Assembly (NCBI GenBank): GCA_025350885.1
Contig: JANXXA010000190.1
Coordinates: 1-12,102 of the forward strand
DNA from: Phenylobacterium sp.
GTDB taxonomy: Bacteria; Pseudomonadota; Alphaproteobacteria; Caulobacterales; Caulobacteraceae
Length of the DNA: 12,102 nt
Direction: 5' to 3'
In this document: in pieces, positions 6,564 through 12,102 of the stretch
Numbering within the stretch: position 1 is the stretch's first letter
Layout: each line of letters opens with the position of its first letter
The notes under the pieces: model-generated
What the model saw: the letters and a program-made list of their open reading frames with translations, nothing else
What the model was told of the DNA's origin: nothing
Databases searched by the model: none
Position numbers and translations under genes: made by a program

Positions 6564-6765
6564 CCAGGGCTCCGAACTCGGGTCAACAGACTAAAAAATT
6601 TCTCTGTCATCCCGGCCGTAAGCCTGCGCACGCAGGCTGAAGCGCCGGGACCCAGGAGGTTCATCCCATGCGGTTGCCCTGGGTCCCGGCTCGGCCTTTC
6701 AGGCCGTCCGGGATGACAGAATTTGGGGGTGTTCCTGACAAATTCACCCGAGTTCGGAGCCCTGG
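6564..6765. mobile_element. 202-bp MITE-like non-autonomous element
   Basis: Perfect 20-bp terminal inverted repeats, CCAGGGCTCCGAACTCGGGT at 6564-6583 and its exact reverse complement at 6746-6765, bound a 202-bp segment with no coding capacity. Directly outside lie AAGTGCGA (6556-6563) and AAGTCCGA (6766-6773), 7 of 8 bases identical in direct orientation, as a target-site duplication would be. The next two bases (CC) are also shared, so the duplication could be 8 to 10 bp. Ends beginning CAGGGCT with 8-10 bp duplications recall the ISAs1 transposase family, so a full-length IS of that kind elsewhere in the genome may mobilise it; this family link is from memory and tentative. The element interrupts a brnT-like gene and contains a separate nested palindrome (6603-6720). 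Confidence 0.72.
6603..6720. repeat. Nested interspersed palindrome with cloverleaf potential
   Basis: An outer stem TCTGTCATCCCGG (6603-6615) pairs perfectly with CCGGGATGACAGA (6708-6720). Inside are three further perfect stems in series: AGCCTGC/GCAGGCT (6621-6627 with 6632-6638), GCCGGGACCCAGG/CCTGGGTCCCGGC (6644-6656 with 6678-6690), and CGGCCT/AGGCCG (6692-6697 with 6701-6706). Together they form an outer stem with three arms. The GTCATCCCGG...GGGACCCAGG wording resembles the small palindromic repeats scattered through alphaproteobacterial genomes. Copy number cannot be judged from one window. It is not a tRNA: there are no anticodon or T-loop features. Confidence 0.75.
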
Positions 6766-6773
6766 AAGTCCGA
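6766..6773 (+). repeat. Right copy of probable target-site duplication
   Basis: AAGTCCGA abuts the right terminal inverted repeat. It is the partner of 6556-6563 and begins the intact C-terminal part of the brnT remnant. Confidence 0.65.
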
Positions 6774-6816
6774 CCTATCAGCCTGCGGCGCGCGCATGGA
6801 AAGGAGTATGGTCGCT

Positions 6817-7116
6817 ATGTCCAAGACAACAATTGATTCAGCCCTGGATGACCTGCCGGAGCCTGATCTGACCGATCCTGACAATCCGGAATGGACGGTG
6901 GAAGACTTTCGGCGCGCGGTAGGTCCAGAGGGCCTTTCGGACGTCGAATTGGCCGCCTTCCCGAACACCAAGGTCAGGGGTCGCCCGCGCTCGGAGGCGC
7001 CCAAGGCTCACGTCTCCCTGCGCCTCGCCCCTGACGTGCTGGCTTTCTATCGGGCGAAGGGCAAGGGCTGGCAGGTTGAGGTCGAAGCCGCGCTCAGGCG
7101 GGCTATGACGGACTGA
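6817..7116 (+). CDS. brnA: BrnA-family antitoxin (PF14384 type) with a destroyed toxin partner
   Basis: A 99-residue protein with an acidic, proline-rich N-terminal half (DDLPEPDLTDPDNPEW, then VEDFRRAV) and a C-terminal DNA-binding part: the RGRPRSEAPKAHVSLRLAPD stretch (54-73) followed by helices ending KGKGWQVEVEAALRRAM. The RGRP...K..V.LRL..DVL...R..GKGWQ pattern is the BrnA antitoxin domain. The ATG at 6817 is preferred: AAGGAG at 6801-6806 is ten bases upstream, whereas the in-frame ATG at 6808 is only one base away and the ATG at 6796 has no site. The start overlaps the brnT remnant by 20 nt. The operon promoter may now be separated from it by the 202-bp element, so expression is uncertain. 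The gene itself shows no damage. It is not closely similar to the other BrnA at 2332-2571. Confidence 0.85.
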   Translation: MSKTTIDSALDDLPEPDLTDPDNPEWTVEDFRRAVGPEGLSDVELAAFPNTKVRGRPRSEAPKAHVSLRLAPDVLAFYRAKGKGWQVEVEAALRRAMTD

Positions 7117-7137
7117 CGACGCGCGACAGACGCGTCG
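7117..7137 (+). terminator. Weak hairpin after the BrnA-type antitoxin
   Basis: CGACGCG (7117-7123) and CGCGTCG (7131-7137) form a 7-bp stem around CGACAGA, starting at the base after the stop codon. There is no T-run after it, so it may slow transcription or protect the 3' end rather than act as a classical terminator. Confidence 0.3.
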
Positions 7138-7239
7138 GAGCCGGTCGCAACGGAGATTTCAGGCTGGGTTGAATTTTCCGGCGGACAACCAGCGTCCGGG
7201 GCGGCAATGTCCGCTCAAATCAGACTTTTGAGGACGTCA

Positions 7240-9297
7240 ATGCTTAGACACCAGCTTCTGGCCGCCGCCGCTGCCTTCGCGCTCCTGGCCGCCGCGACCG
7301 GCTCCGCGGCCAAGCCGGAATTCGGGACCGTGGGGCTGGACACCGCGGCCATGGATACCTCGGTCCGGTCCGGCGACGACTTCAACGCCTATATGAACGG
7401 CGGCTGGCTGAAGACCGTGGTCATCCCGCCCGACCGCTCGTCCTGGGGCGACGTGGCCCGGCTGCGCGAGCAGAGCGCGGCGCGGGTGCGCGGCCTGGCG
7501 GAAGCCGCCGTCAAGGCGCCGGGTTCGGCCGACGAGACGAAGTTCGGCGATCTCTATGCGAGCTTCATGGACGCGGCCGCCATTGAGGCCAAGGGCATCA
7601 CGCCTTTGAAGGCCGACCTCGCCCGCATCGCCGCGATCCGGACGCCGGCCGACCTGGCTCGCACCCTGGCGGCGCTGGAACGCCGCCAGCCGCCCTTCGG
7701 CTATGGCTCGCCGCAGCCCAGTTTCCCGGTCTATCCCAGCGTCGGCATCGACGCCAAGGCGCCGACGCGGGCCTCGTCGGAGCTGCTGCAAGGCGGCCTG
7801 GGCCTGCCGGACCGCGACTACTACCTGGTCGATGACCCGAAGTTCAAAGCCGCGCGCGGCGACTACCGCACCTATCTGGCAGCCCTGTTCCGGCTGGCCG
7901 GCATCTCCGGGGGCGAGGCCCGCGCCGACCGGGTGATCGCCTTCGAAACGGCGCTGGCCAAGACCCACTGGACCCGCATCGACACCCGCGACGCCGACAA
8001 GACCTATAACCCGATGTCGCCGGCCGAGCTCGCGACCAAAGCGCCGGGCTTTGACTGGAAGACCTATCTGGCCGGCGCCGGGTTCGCCGCCCGGCCGGTG
8101 CTGATCGTCAACATGCCCTCGGCCATGACCGGGTTCGCCAGCCTCGCGGCGACGACCCCGATGCAGACCTGGCGCGACTATCTGACCGCCCGCGTGATCG
8201 GCAACGCCGCACCGGTGCTGCCCAGGGCCTTCGTCGACGCCGACTTCGCCTTCCGCGGCAAGGCGCTGGCCGGCACGCCGGAACTGGCCGTGCGCTGGAA
8301 GCGCGGCGTCGGCCAGCTCAACCTCGGCATGGGCGATGCGGTCGGCAAGGTCTACGCGGCCCGCTACTTCCCGCCCGCCGCCAAGGCCAAGATCGAAGGC
8401 ATGGTCGCCGAGATCAAGGCGGCCATGGCGCGCCGCATCGATGGCCTGGACTGGATGTCGGCGCCTACCAAGGTCCGCGCCAAGGTCAAGCTGGCCAATC
8501 TGAAGATCGAGGTCGGCACACCCGACAAATGGCGTGACTATTCCGGCCTGCGGATCGTCCGCGGCGACGCCTTCGGCAACGCCCAGCGGGCCGCGGCCTT
8601 TGAATATGCGCGCAACCTGGCCGACCTGAACCGGCCGGTGGACCGGGCTCAATGGTGGCTGACGCTGACGCCCCAGACGGTCAACGCCTTCAACGCCGGG
8701 CCGCTGATCAAGCTCGCCTTCCCGGCCGGCTATCTGGCGCCGCCGGCCTTCGATCCCGACGCCGATCCGGCGGTCAACTATGGCGCGATCGGCACGGTGA
8801 TCGGCCATGAGATCAGCCACAGCTTCGACGACCAGGGCGCCAAGCTCGACGAAACCGGACACCTGATCGACTGGTGGACGCCTGCCGACGTCAAGGCGTT
8901 CGAGGCCTCCACCGGCCGGCTCGCGGCCCAGTATGACGCCTATGAGCCCTTGCCCGGCGTGCATCTGAAGGGCCGCCTGCAGCTGGGCGAGAACGTCGGC
9001 GACCTGGGCGGTCTGGCCGCCGCGCTGGAAGCCTATCACATGAGCCTCGGCGGCAAGCCGGCGCCGGCGCTCGACGGACTGACCGGCGACCAGCGGTTCT
9101 TCCTGGCCTATGCCCAGGCCCACCGCTCGATCCTGCGCGAGGCCTATCTGCGCCAGATCGTCGCCACCGACCCGCACTCGCCCGACCGCTTCCGCAGCTA
9201 CAACGTCCGCAACATCGACGCCTGGTACGCGGCCTTTGACGTCAAGCCCGGCGACAAACTCTATCTGGCGCCCGCCGACCGCGTCCGGATCTGGTAG
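7240..9297 (+). CDS. M13 family (neprilysin-like) zinc metallopeptidase, secreted
   Basis: A 685-residue exported endopeptidase of the PepO/neprilysin family, which cleaves small peptides outside the cytoplasm. A Sec signal peptide (MLRHQLLAAAAAFALLAAAT, cleavage near residue 24) has no lipobox cysteine, so the enzyme is probably soluble and periplasmic. The M13 N-terminal domain opens with DFNAYMNGGWLK. The catalytic domain has the substrate-binding NAF (482-484, usually NAY or NAF), the zinc motif HEISH (523-527, His523, Glu524 and His527) followed by FDDQG, and ENVGDLGG with the third zinc ligand Glu584 and Asp588. The conserved C-terminal Trp is present, so the protein is complete. The ATG at 7240 has GAGGA five bases upstream; a TTG or ATG further upstream would bury the signal peptide. 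Substrate unknown. Confidence 0.95.
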   Translation: MLRHQLLAAAAAFALLAAATGSAAKPEFGTVGLDTAAMDTSVRSGDDFNAYMNGGWLKTVVIPPDRSSWGDVARLREQSAARVRGLAEAAVKAPGSADETKFGDLYASFMDAAAIEAKGITPLKADLARIAAIRTPADLARTLAALERRQPPFGYGSPQPSFPVYPSVGIDAKAPTRASSELLQGGLGLPDRDYYLVDDPKFKAARGDYRTYLAALFRLAGISGGEARADRVIAFETALAKTHWTRIDTRDADKTYNPMSPAELATKAPGFDWKTYLAGAGFAARPVLIVNMPSAMTGFASLAATTPMQTWRDYLTARVIGNAAPVLPRAFVDADFAFRGKALAGTPELAVRWKRGVGQLNLGMGDAVGKVYAARYFPPAAKAKIEGMVAEIKAAMARRIDGLDWMSAPTKVRAKVKLANLKIEVGTPDKWRDYSGLRIVRGDAFGNAQRAAAFEYARNLADLNRPVDRAQWWLTLTPQTVNAFNAGPLIKLAFPAGYLAPPAFDPDADPAVNYGAIGTVIGHEISHSFDDQGAKLDETGHLIDWWTPADVKAFEASTGRLAAQYDAYEPLPGVHLKGRLQLGENVGDLGGLAAALEAYHMSLGGKPAPALDGLTGDQRFFLAYAQAHRSILREAYLRQIVATDPHSPDRFRSYNVRNIDAWYAAFDVKPGDKLYLAPADRVRIW

Positions 9298-9318
9298 TGG
9301 GATGGGAGTCGCCGCGGT

Positions 9319-9756
9319 TCAACGCGAGCGCGCGGCCGGGCCGCGGATCACCGTGGCGTGGATCTCGGACGTCAGGTCGTTGTTGATCTTGATCAGGCGA
9401 TGGACATCGTCCTGGATCTTCAGCAGGGCCTCGGCGTCCATGTAGGTCTGCAGCGCCTGTTTGTCGGAGGCGGCCGCCGATACTTTCTGTCCGACCATGA
9501 TCACCGACAGCAGCACCAGCTGCAGGAAGGTCTGAGCGATCCAGGCGATGAGGGGCGCGGTGCCTCCCTTGACGGCTTCCGGGAGGCTTATCAGCGCCAG
9601 GATCGCAAAGGCGTAGGCGCACCACATGGTGCCCACCGAGTTGGTGATCAGAATGGCCACGCGACCGTTGAAGCCGACATTCTCGGCCTTGACGAGATGC
9701 GGGCCGGCTCTGGCTCGTTCTTCGATCCTCGGATGGGGAGCGTGGTCGGCTTTCAC
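9319..9756 (-). CDS. Hypothetical two-helix membrane protein with helical C-terminal tail
   Basis: A 145-residue protein with a polar N-terminus, two transmembrane helices (about 33-57, VAILITNSVGTMWCAYAFAI onward, and 67-89, APLIAWIAQTFLQLVLLSVI) and a charged, probably coiled-coil tail (98-135, DKQALQTYMDAEALLKIQDD onward). The layout recalls DUF1003-type proteins, but I cannot confirm membership. It starts with GTG at 9756 with GAAGGAA about seven bases upstream. It converges on the M13 peptidase gene with a 21-base gap and no obvious shared terminator. A 155-bp space follows on its 5' side (9757-9911) in which I see nothing but a CG-alternating tract. Coding is well supported; function is unknown. 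Confidence 0.75.
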   Translation of the reverse strand: MKADHAPHPRIEERARAGPHLVKAENVGFNGRVAILITNSVGTMWCAYAFAILALISLPEAVKGGTAPLIAWIAQTFLQLVLLSVIMVGQKVSAAASDKQALQTYMDAEALLKIQDDVHRLIKINNDLTSEIHATVIRGPAARSR

Positions 9757-9911
9757 GGGCGATTTCCTTCGGTGGCCGGCGGGTCAGAGACCGCTTCACT
9801 GCGGCTTCATCACCTACGTAGCGCCTGCAATGCCGCGATGTCCTCCCTCGCATCGCGCGCGCGCAATCGATCGACGCGGCCATAAGTGAAAAGGCTGAAC
9901 GGCACCTCACC

Positions 9912-11840
9912 CTAAGGTAGAGCGTAGGCGATCACCGCGTCGCCCTGACGCTCCTCGTCAATCTTGGCGGAGCCCCCGGCGGCCACCAGGACGTACTGTC
10001 TGCCGCCGGCCTGATAGGTGATCGGGGTGGCATGCGCGCTGGCCGGAAGCTCGACGCTCCACAACAGCTTGCCGGTCTCCGCCGAAAACGCGCGGAAGGT
10101 GCGGTCCACGGTTCCGCCGACGAACACCAGGCCCGCGGCGGTGACGATCGGGCCGCCCAGCACGGGCGAGCCCTTGGCGATGTGGCCGACACCCGGCGCG
10201 ATCTCCTCGACGGCGCCCAGCGGCGTGCGCCAGACGATCCTGCCGGCCGCCAGATCGACCGCCATCAGTTCGCCGAACGGCGGGGCGATGCACGGCAGGC
10301 CGGTCGGCGACATGAACGGCGCCCGCGACAGCGCATAGGGCGTGCCCGCCTGCATCGTGGTCTCGGCGCGCAGGTCGCCCTTGTCGCCGGAGACGAACTT
10401 GGCCTGCGGGATCATCCGCACCTTGGCCGGCAGGTTGGTCACCGCGACGATCAGCCATCCGCGGCTGGCGTCCCAGGCAAAGCCGCTCCAGTTGACGCCG
10501 CCGACATTGCCGGGGATCGCCAGGGTCCCCGCCTCGCTGGGCGGCGAGAACATCGCGGTCCCGCTCATCGCGCCAAGCTGGGCCGCGCAGGCTTTGCGGT
10601 CAGCGTCGGAGATGCCCCAGACATCGGCGGCTTTCAGCGCCTGCGGGACCAGCGGCGGGACAGTGGTCGGAAACGGCTGCGTCGGCGAACTGGCCTCGCC
10701 CGGCAGCGTGCTCTGCGGGACCGGGCGTTCGTCCACCGGCAACACCGGCTTGCCGGTCTCGGGGTCGAGCGCGAACACCATGCCGGTCTTGTTGCTGGCG
10801 ACGACGGCGGGCGTCATCCGTCCGTTCAGCCGGATCCGGGTGATCATCGGCGCGGCTGAGGTGTCGTAGTCCCACAGGTCGTGGTGAACCAGCTGAAAGC
10901 CCCAGCGCAACTTGCCGGTGCGGGTGTCCAGCGCCACCACCGAATTGGCCCAGCGGTTGTCGCCGGGCCGCAAACCCCCCCAGTAGTCGGGGCTGGCGCT
11001 GCCGGTCGGTATATAGACCAGGTGGCGCTTCGGATCGGCGCTGAGCACCGACCAGGCGTTGCCCGCGCCGGTCTTCCAGGCCTGGGCGGCGACGCCCGCG
11101 GGCTTGACCAGCGGCTCCCAGGTCCACAACAGCCTGCCGCTGCGGGCGTCAAAGCCGCGCACGGCGCCGCTGGGCATTTCGGCTCGGGCATTGTCGTCGA
11201 TCGCCGAGCCCACCACCACCACACCGTCCACCACCACCGGCGGCGAGGTCATGTGGTACTGGCCGGGCTTGTAGCGGGCCACGTCGCGCAGGCTGACCTG
11301 GCCCGCATCGCCGAACCCGTGGCAAGGCAGGCCGGTCGCGGCGTCCACCGAGACCAGGCGTGCGTCCAGCGTCGCTTCGTAGAGCCTCAGAGCACAGGCC
11401 CGGCCCGCGGCCCTGGGGTCGCGCCAGGCGGCCAGGCCGCGGTTGATCAGCCCGTCGCCATAGGGCTGCGCCCGGTCGATCTTCGGGTCATAGGCCCACA
11501 GCTGCTGGCCGGTGACGGGGTCCAACGCGATCACCCGATTGAACGGGGTCGTCAGATAGAGCCGGCCGTCCAGCATCAGGGGCGTGGTCTCGAACCCGCT
11601 GCGAGGCCCGCCGCCCTTGACCTTGCCGGTGGAGATGTCGCCGGTGTGAAAGGTCCAGACGAGCTGCAGGCCCGCCACATTGGCCGGCGTCACCTGGGTC
11701 AGCGGCGAGAACCGCGTCCCGCCGGGATCGCGCCCGTAGGCGCCCCATTCATCCGGGCTCGCCGCCTTGCCTTGGGCCGCTCCGGCCAGCCACGCCGCGC
11801 CGGTCGCGCCCAGCAGCATCGTTCGCATCATTGTCCGCAT
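9912..11840 (-). CDS. Periplasmic PQQ-dependent dehydrogenase, membrane-glucose-dehydrogenase type
   Basis: A 642-residue quinoprotein with an eight-bladed propeller, oxidising sugars or polyols in the periplasm with PQQ as cofactor. The signal peptide (MRTMMRTMLLGATGAAWLAG, cleavage near AQGKA) replaces the five-helix membrane domain of E. coli Gcd (796 residues). Typical pieces are GRDPGGTRFSPLTQV (37-50), YHMTSPPVVVDGVVVVGS (195-212), repeated propeller motifs such as ALDPVTGQQLWAYD, VSVDAATG and ALDTRTGKLRWGF, and HHDLWDYD (319-326). Asp324 and Lys351 are 27 apart, as are the catalytic Asp466 and Lys493 of Gcd. The ATG at 11840 is chosen because GGAG lies seven bases upstream and it begins the signal peptide; in-frame starts at 11858 and 11873 (GTG) are less likely. 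No PQQ synthesis genes are in view. The true substrate cannot be read from the sequence. Confidence 0.9.
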   Translation of the reverse strand: MRTMMRTMLLGATGAAWLAGAAQGKAASPDEWGAYGRDPGGTRFSPLTQVTPANVAGLQLVWTFHTGDISTGKVKGGGPRSGFETTPLMLDGRLYLTTPFNRVIALDPVTGQQLWAYDPKIDRAQPYGDGLINRGLAAWRDPRAAGRACALRLYEATLDARLVSVDAATGLPCHGFGDAGQVSLRDVARYKPGQYHMTSPPVVVDGVVVVGSAIDDNARAEMPSGAVRGFDARSGRLLWTWEPLVKPAGVAAQAWKTGAGNAWSVLSADPKRHLVYIPTGSASPDYWGGLRPGDNRWANSVVALDTRTGKLRWGFQLVHHDLWDYDTSAAPMITRIRLNGRMTPAVVASNKTGMVFALDPETGKPVLPVDERPVPQSTLPGEASSPTQPFPTTVPPLVPQALKAADVWGISDADRKACAAQLGAMSGTAMFSPPSEAGTLAIPGNVGGVNWSGFAWDASRGWLIVAVTNLPAKVRMIPQAKFVSGDKGDLRAETTMQAGTPYALSRAPFMSPTGLPCIAPPFGELMAVDLAAGRIVWRTPLGAVEEIAPGVGHIAKGSPVLGGPIVTAAGLVFVGGTVDRTFRAFSAETGKLLWSVELPASAHATPITYQAGGRQYVLVAAGGSAKIDEERQGDAVIAYALP

Positions 11841-11904
11841 CTGATCGCTCCATCCCATCGGGTTCGGCGGCACGATGATCCTGCCGCGATCCCGCGCCAG
11901 CCGC

Positions 11905-11979
11905 CAGGGACCAGCGGCGCTGTCGCCGGGCCTTTCGGCGTTTCCCGGTGACCAGCGGCGGGCGGGCAGGGACCAGCGG
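11905..11979. repeat. Three phased direct repeats in a divergent promoter region
   Basis: CAGGGACCAGCGG occurs at 11905-11917 and 11967-11979, and a two-mismatch copy CGGTGACCAGCGG at 11946-11958. Starts are 41 and 21 bases apart, close to four and two helical turns, so all three lie on one face of the DNA. They sit in the 206-bp space between the PQQ dehydrogenase (start 11840, minus) and the aldo/keto reductase (start 12047, plus). A regulator-binding array is a reasonable inference; in such GC-rich DNA chance repetition must be considered. Confidence 0.5.
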
Positions 11980-12046
11980 AAGCGCCGGGCTTGACGCCGG
12001 GCCGCTCACACCGTTTGTCGCGCGCACCATCCTTTCGGAGCATCCC

Positions 12047-12102
12047 ATGGAAACGCGCAGTATCGGTCCGTTCGAAGTCTCGGCCATCGGCCTGGGGTGC
12101 AT
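12047..12102 (+). CDS. Aldo/keto reductase, N-terminal fragment cut by the window edge
   Basis: The 18 complete codons read METRSIGPFEVSAIGLGC, and the last two bases (AT) fit a following Met. This is the opening beta-strand of aldo/keto reductases (R.LG...VS.IGLGCM), NADPH-dependent oxidoreductases of sugars and aldehydes. The ATG has CGGAG at 12036-12040, six bases upstream. The gene is divergent from the PQQ dehydrogenase and may share the repeat-bearing control region. Subfamily and substrate cannot be judged from so short a piece. Confidence 0.8.
   Translation, partial: METRSIGPFEVSAIGLGC

Larger units (their letters stand above)
6507..6836 (+). pseudogene. brnT: brnT-like toxin gene, 5'-truncated and split by a MITE-like insertion
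   Basis: The right-hand piece (6765-6836) reads EVRPISLRRAHGKEYGRYVQ then DNN and stop, which is the BrnT (PF04365) C-terminal pattern RPIS.RRA..KE..RY. Its stop overlaps the antitoxin ATG at 6817 by 20 nt. The left-hand piece (about 6507-6563) reads GIIVARYMLHHTIRDGEVR in the matching frame. Deleting 6564-6765 plus one copy of the flanking 8-bp repeat joins them as HTIRDGEVRPISLRRAHGK without a frame break. With the insertion, translation from the left enters the element and stops at 6714-6716. Only about 18 residues remain left of the element before tauD ends at 6501, so the first half of the toxin is missing too. That loss is a separate event. Confidence 0.68.

Noticed and set aside
5763..6716. 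317-codon plus-strand frame overlapping the dioxygenase and running into the repeat element
   Set aside because: An out-of-frame shadow over the dioxygenase. Only its last part outside that gene (about 6507-6563) is meaningful, as the left piece of the brnT remnant.
6603..6720. Cloverleaf taken as a tRNA gene
   Set aside because: Stem lengths (13-bp outer stem, 13-bp arm) and the lack of anticodon, D-loop and T-loop consensus bases rule out a tRNA.
7237..9177. 646-codon minus-strand open frame opposite the M13 peptidase
   Set aside because: Low-complexity Gly/Arg/Ala-rich translation with no family features; the plus strand carries the full peptidase.
9850..9870. Alternating CG tract (GCGCGCGCGC) as a Z-DNA or regulatory element
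   Set aside because: Short alternating runs are common in high-GC genomes, and nothing else marks this one.
9242..9910. 222-codon minus-strand frame overlapping the two-helix membrane protein
   Set aside because: Arg/Ser-rich with no domain; the overlapping 145-residue frame has a ribosome binding site and transmembrane helices.
10881..11951. 356-codon plus-strand frame opposite the PQQ dehydrogenase
   Set aside because: Antisense shadow; the product is Arg/Gly/His-rich without any recognisable domain.

Overview
The window looks like chromosomal DNA from a high-GC alphaproteobacterium, most likely Caulobacterales (Caulobacter or Phenylobacterium type). This is inferred from the GC-rich codon use, the CobS cobaltochelatase subunit of the aerobic B12 route, the envelope enzyme families present, and a palindromic GTCATCCCGG-type interspersed repeat. 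No rRNA, tRNA or CRISPR array was found.

Layout, left to right. A DUF1328 small membrane protein with a clear terminator (49-277) is followed by a more A/T-rich stretch holding a hypothetical membrane protein (377-751, minus) and a doubtful small ORF. Next is a secreted DUF3089 alpha/beta hydrolase (1047-2234, minus). An accessory stretch follows: a BrnA antitoxin with only the tail of its BrnT toxin (2332-2644, minus), a complete HigB-HigA toxin-antitoxin pair (2761-3337, plus), and an A/T-richer gene with a PD-(D/E)XK nuclease core (3468-4532, plus). That gene ends four bases from the end of cobS (4537-5538, minus). Divergent from cobS is a TauD/TfdA-type 2-oxoglutarate dioxygenase (5629-6501).

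The most informative region is 6502-7116. A 202-bp element with perfect 20-bp terminal inverted repeats and a near-perfect 8-bp direct repeat on each side (6556-6773) sits inside the 3' part of a second brnT-like toxin gene. Removing the element and one direct repeat on paper rejoins the toxin's C-terminal reading frame. The downstream BrnA-type antitoxin (6817-7116) is intact. The element contains a 118-bp palindrome that can fold as a cloverleaf. The window therefore holds two different brnTA modules, both with the toxin destroyed, the antitoxin kept, and the same 20-nt toxin/antitoxin overlap.

The right third is ordinary high-GC chromosome: a periplasmic M13 zinc metallopeptidase (7240-9297), a small two-helix membrane protein (9319-9756, minus), a periplasmic PQQ-dependent dehydrogenase resembling the soluble part of membrane glucose dehydrogenase (9912-11840, minus), and the first 56 bases of a divergent aldo/keto reductase (12047 onward). 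The intergenic region between the last two carries three copies of a 13-mer at helically phased spacing. I see no complete new multi-gene system. The main points of interest are the toxin-antitoxin decay with its MITE-like insertion and the lone nuclease gene beside HigBA.
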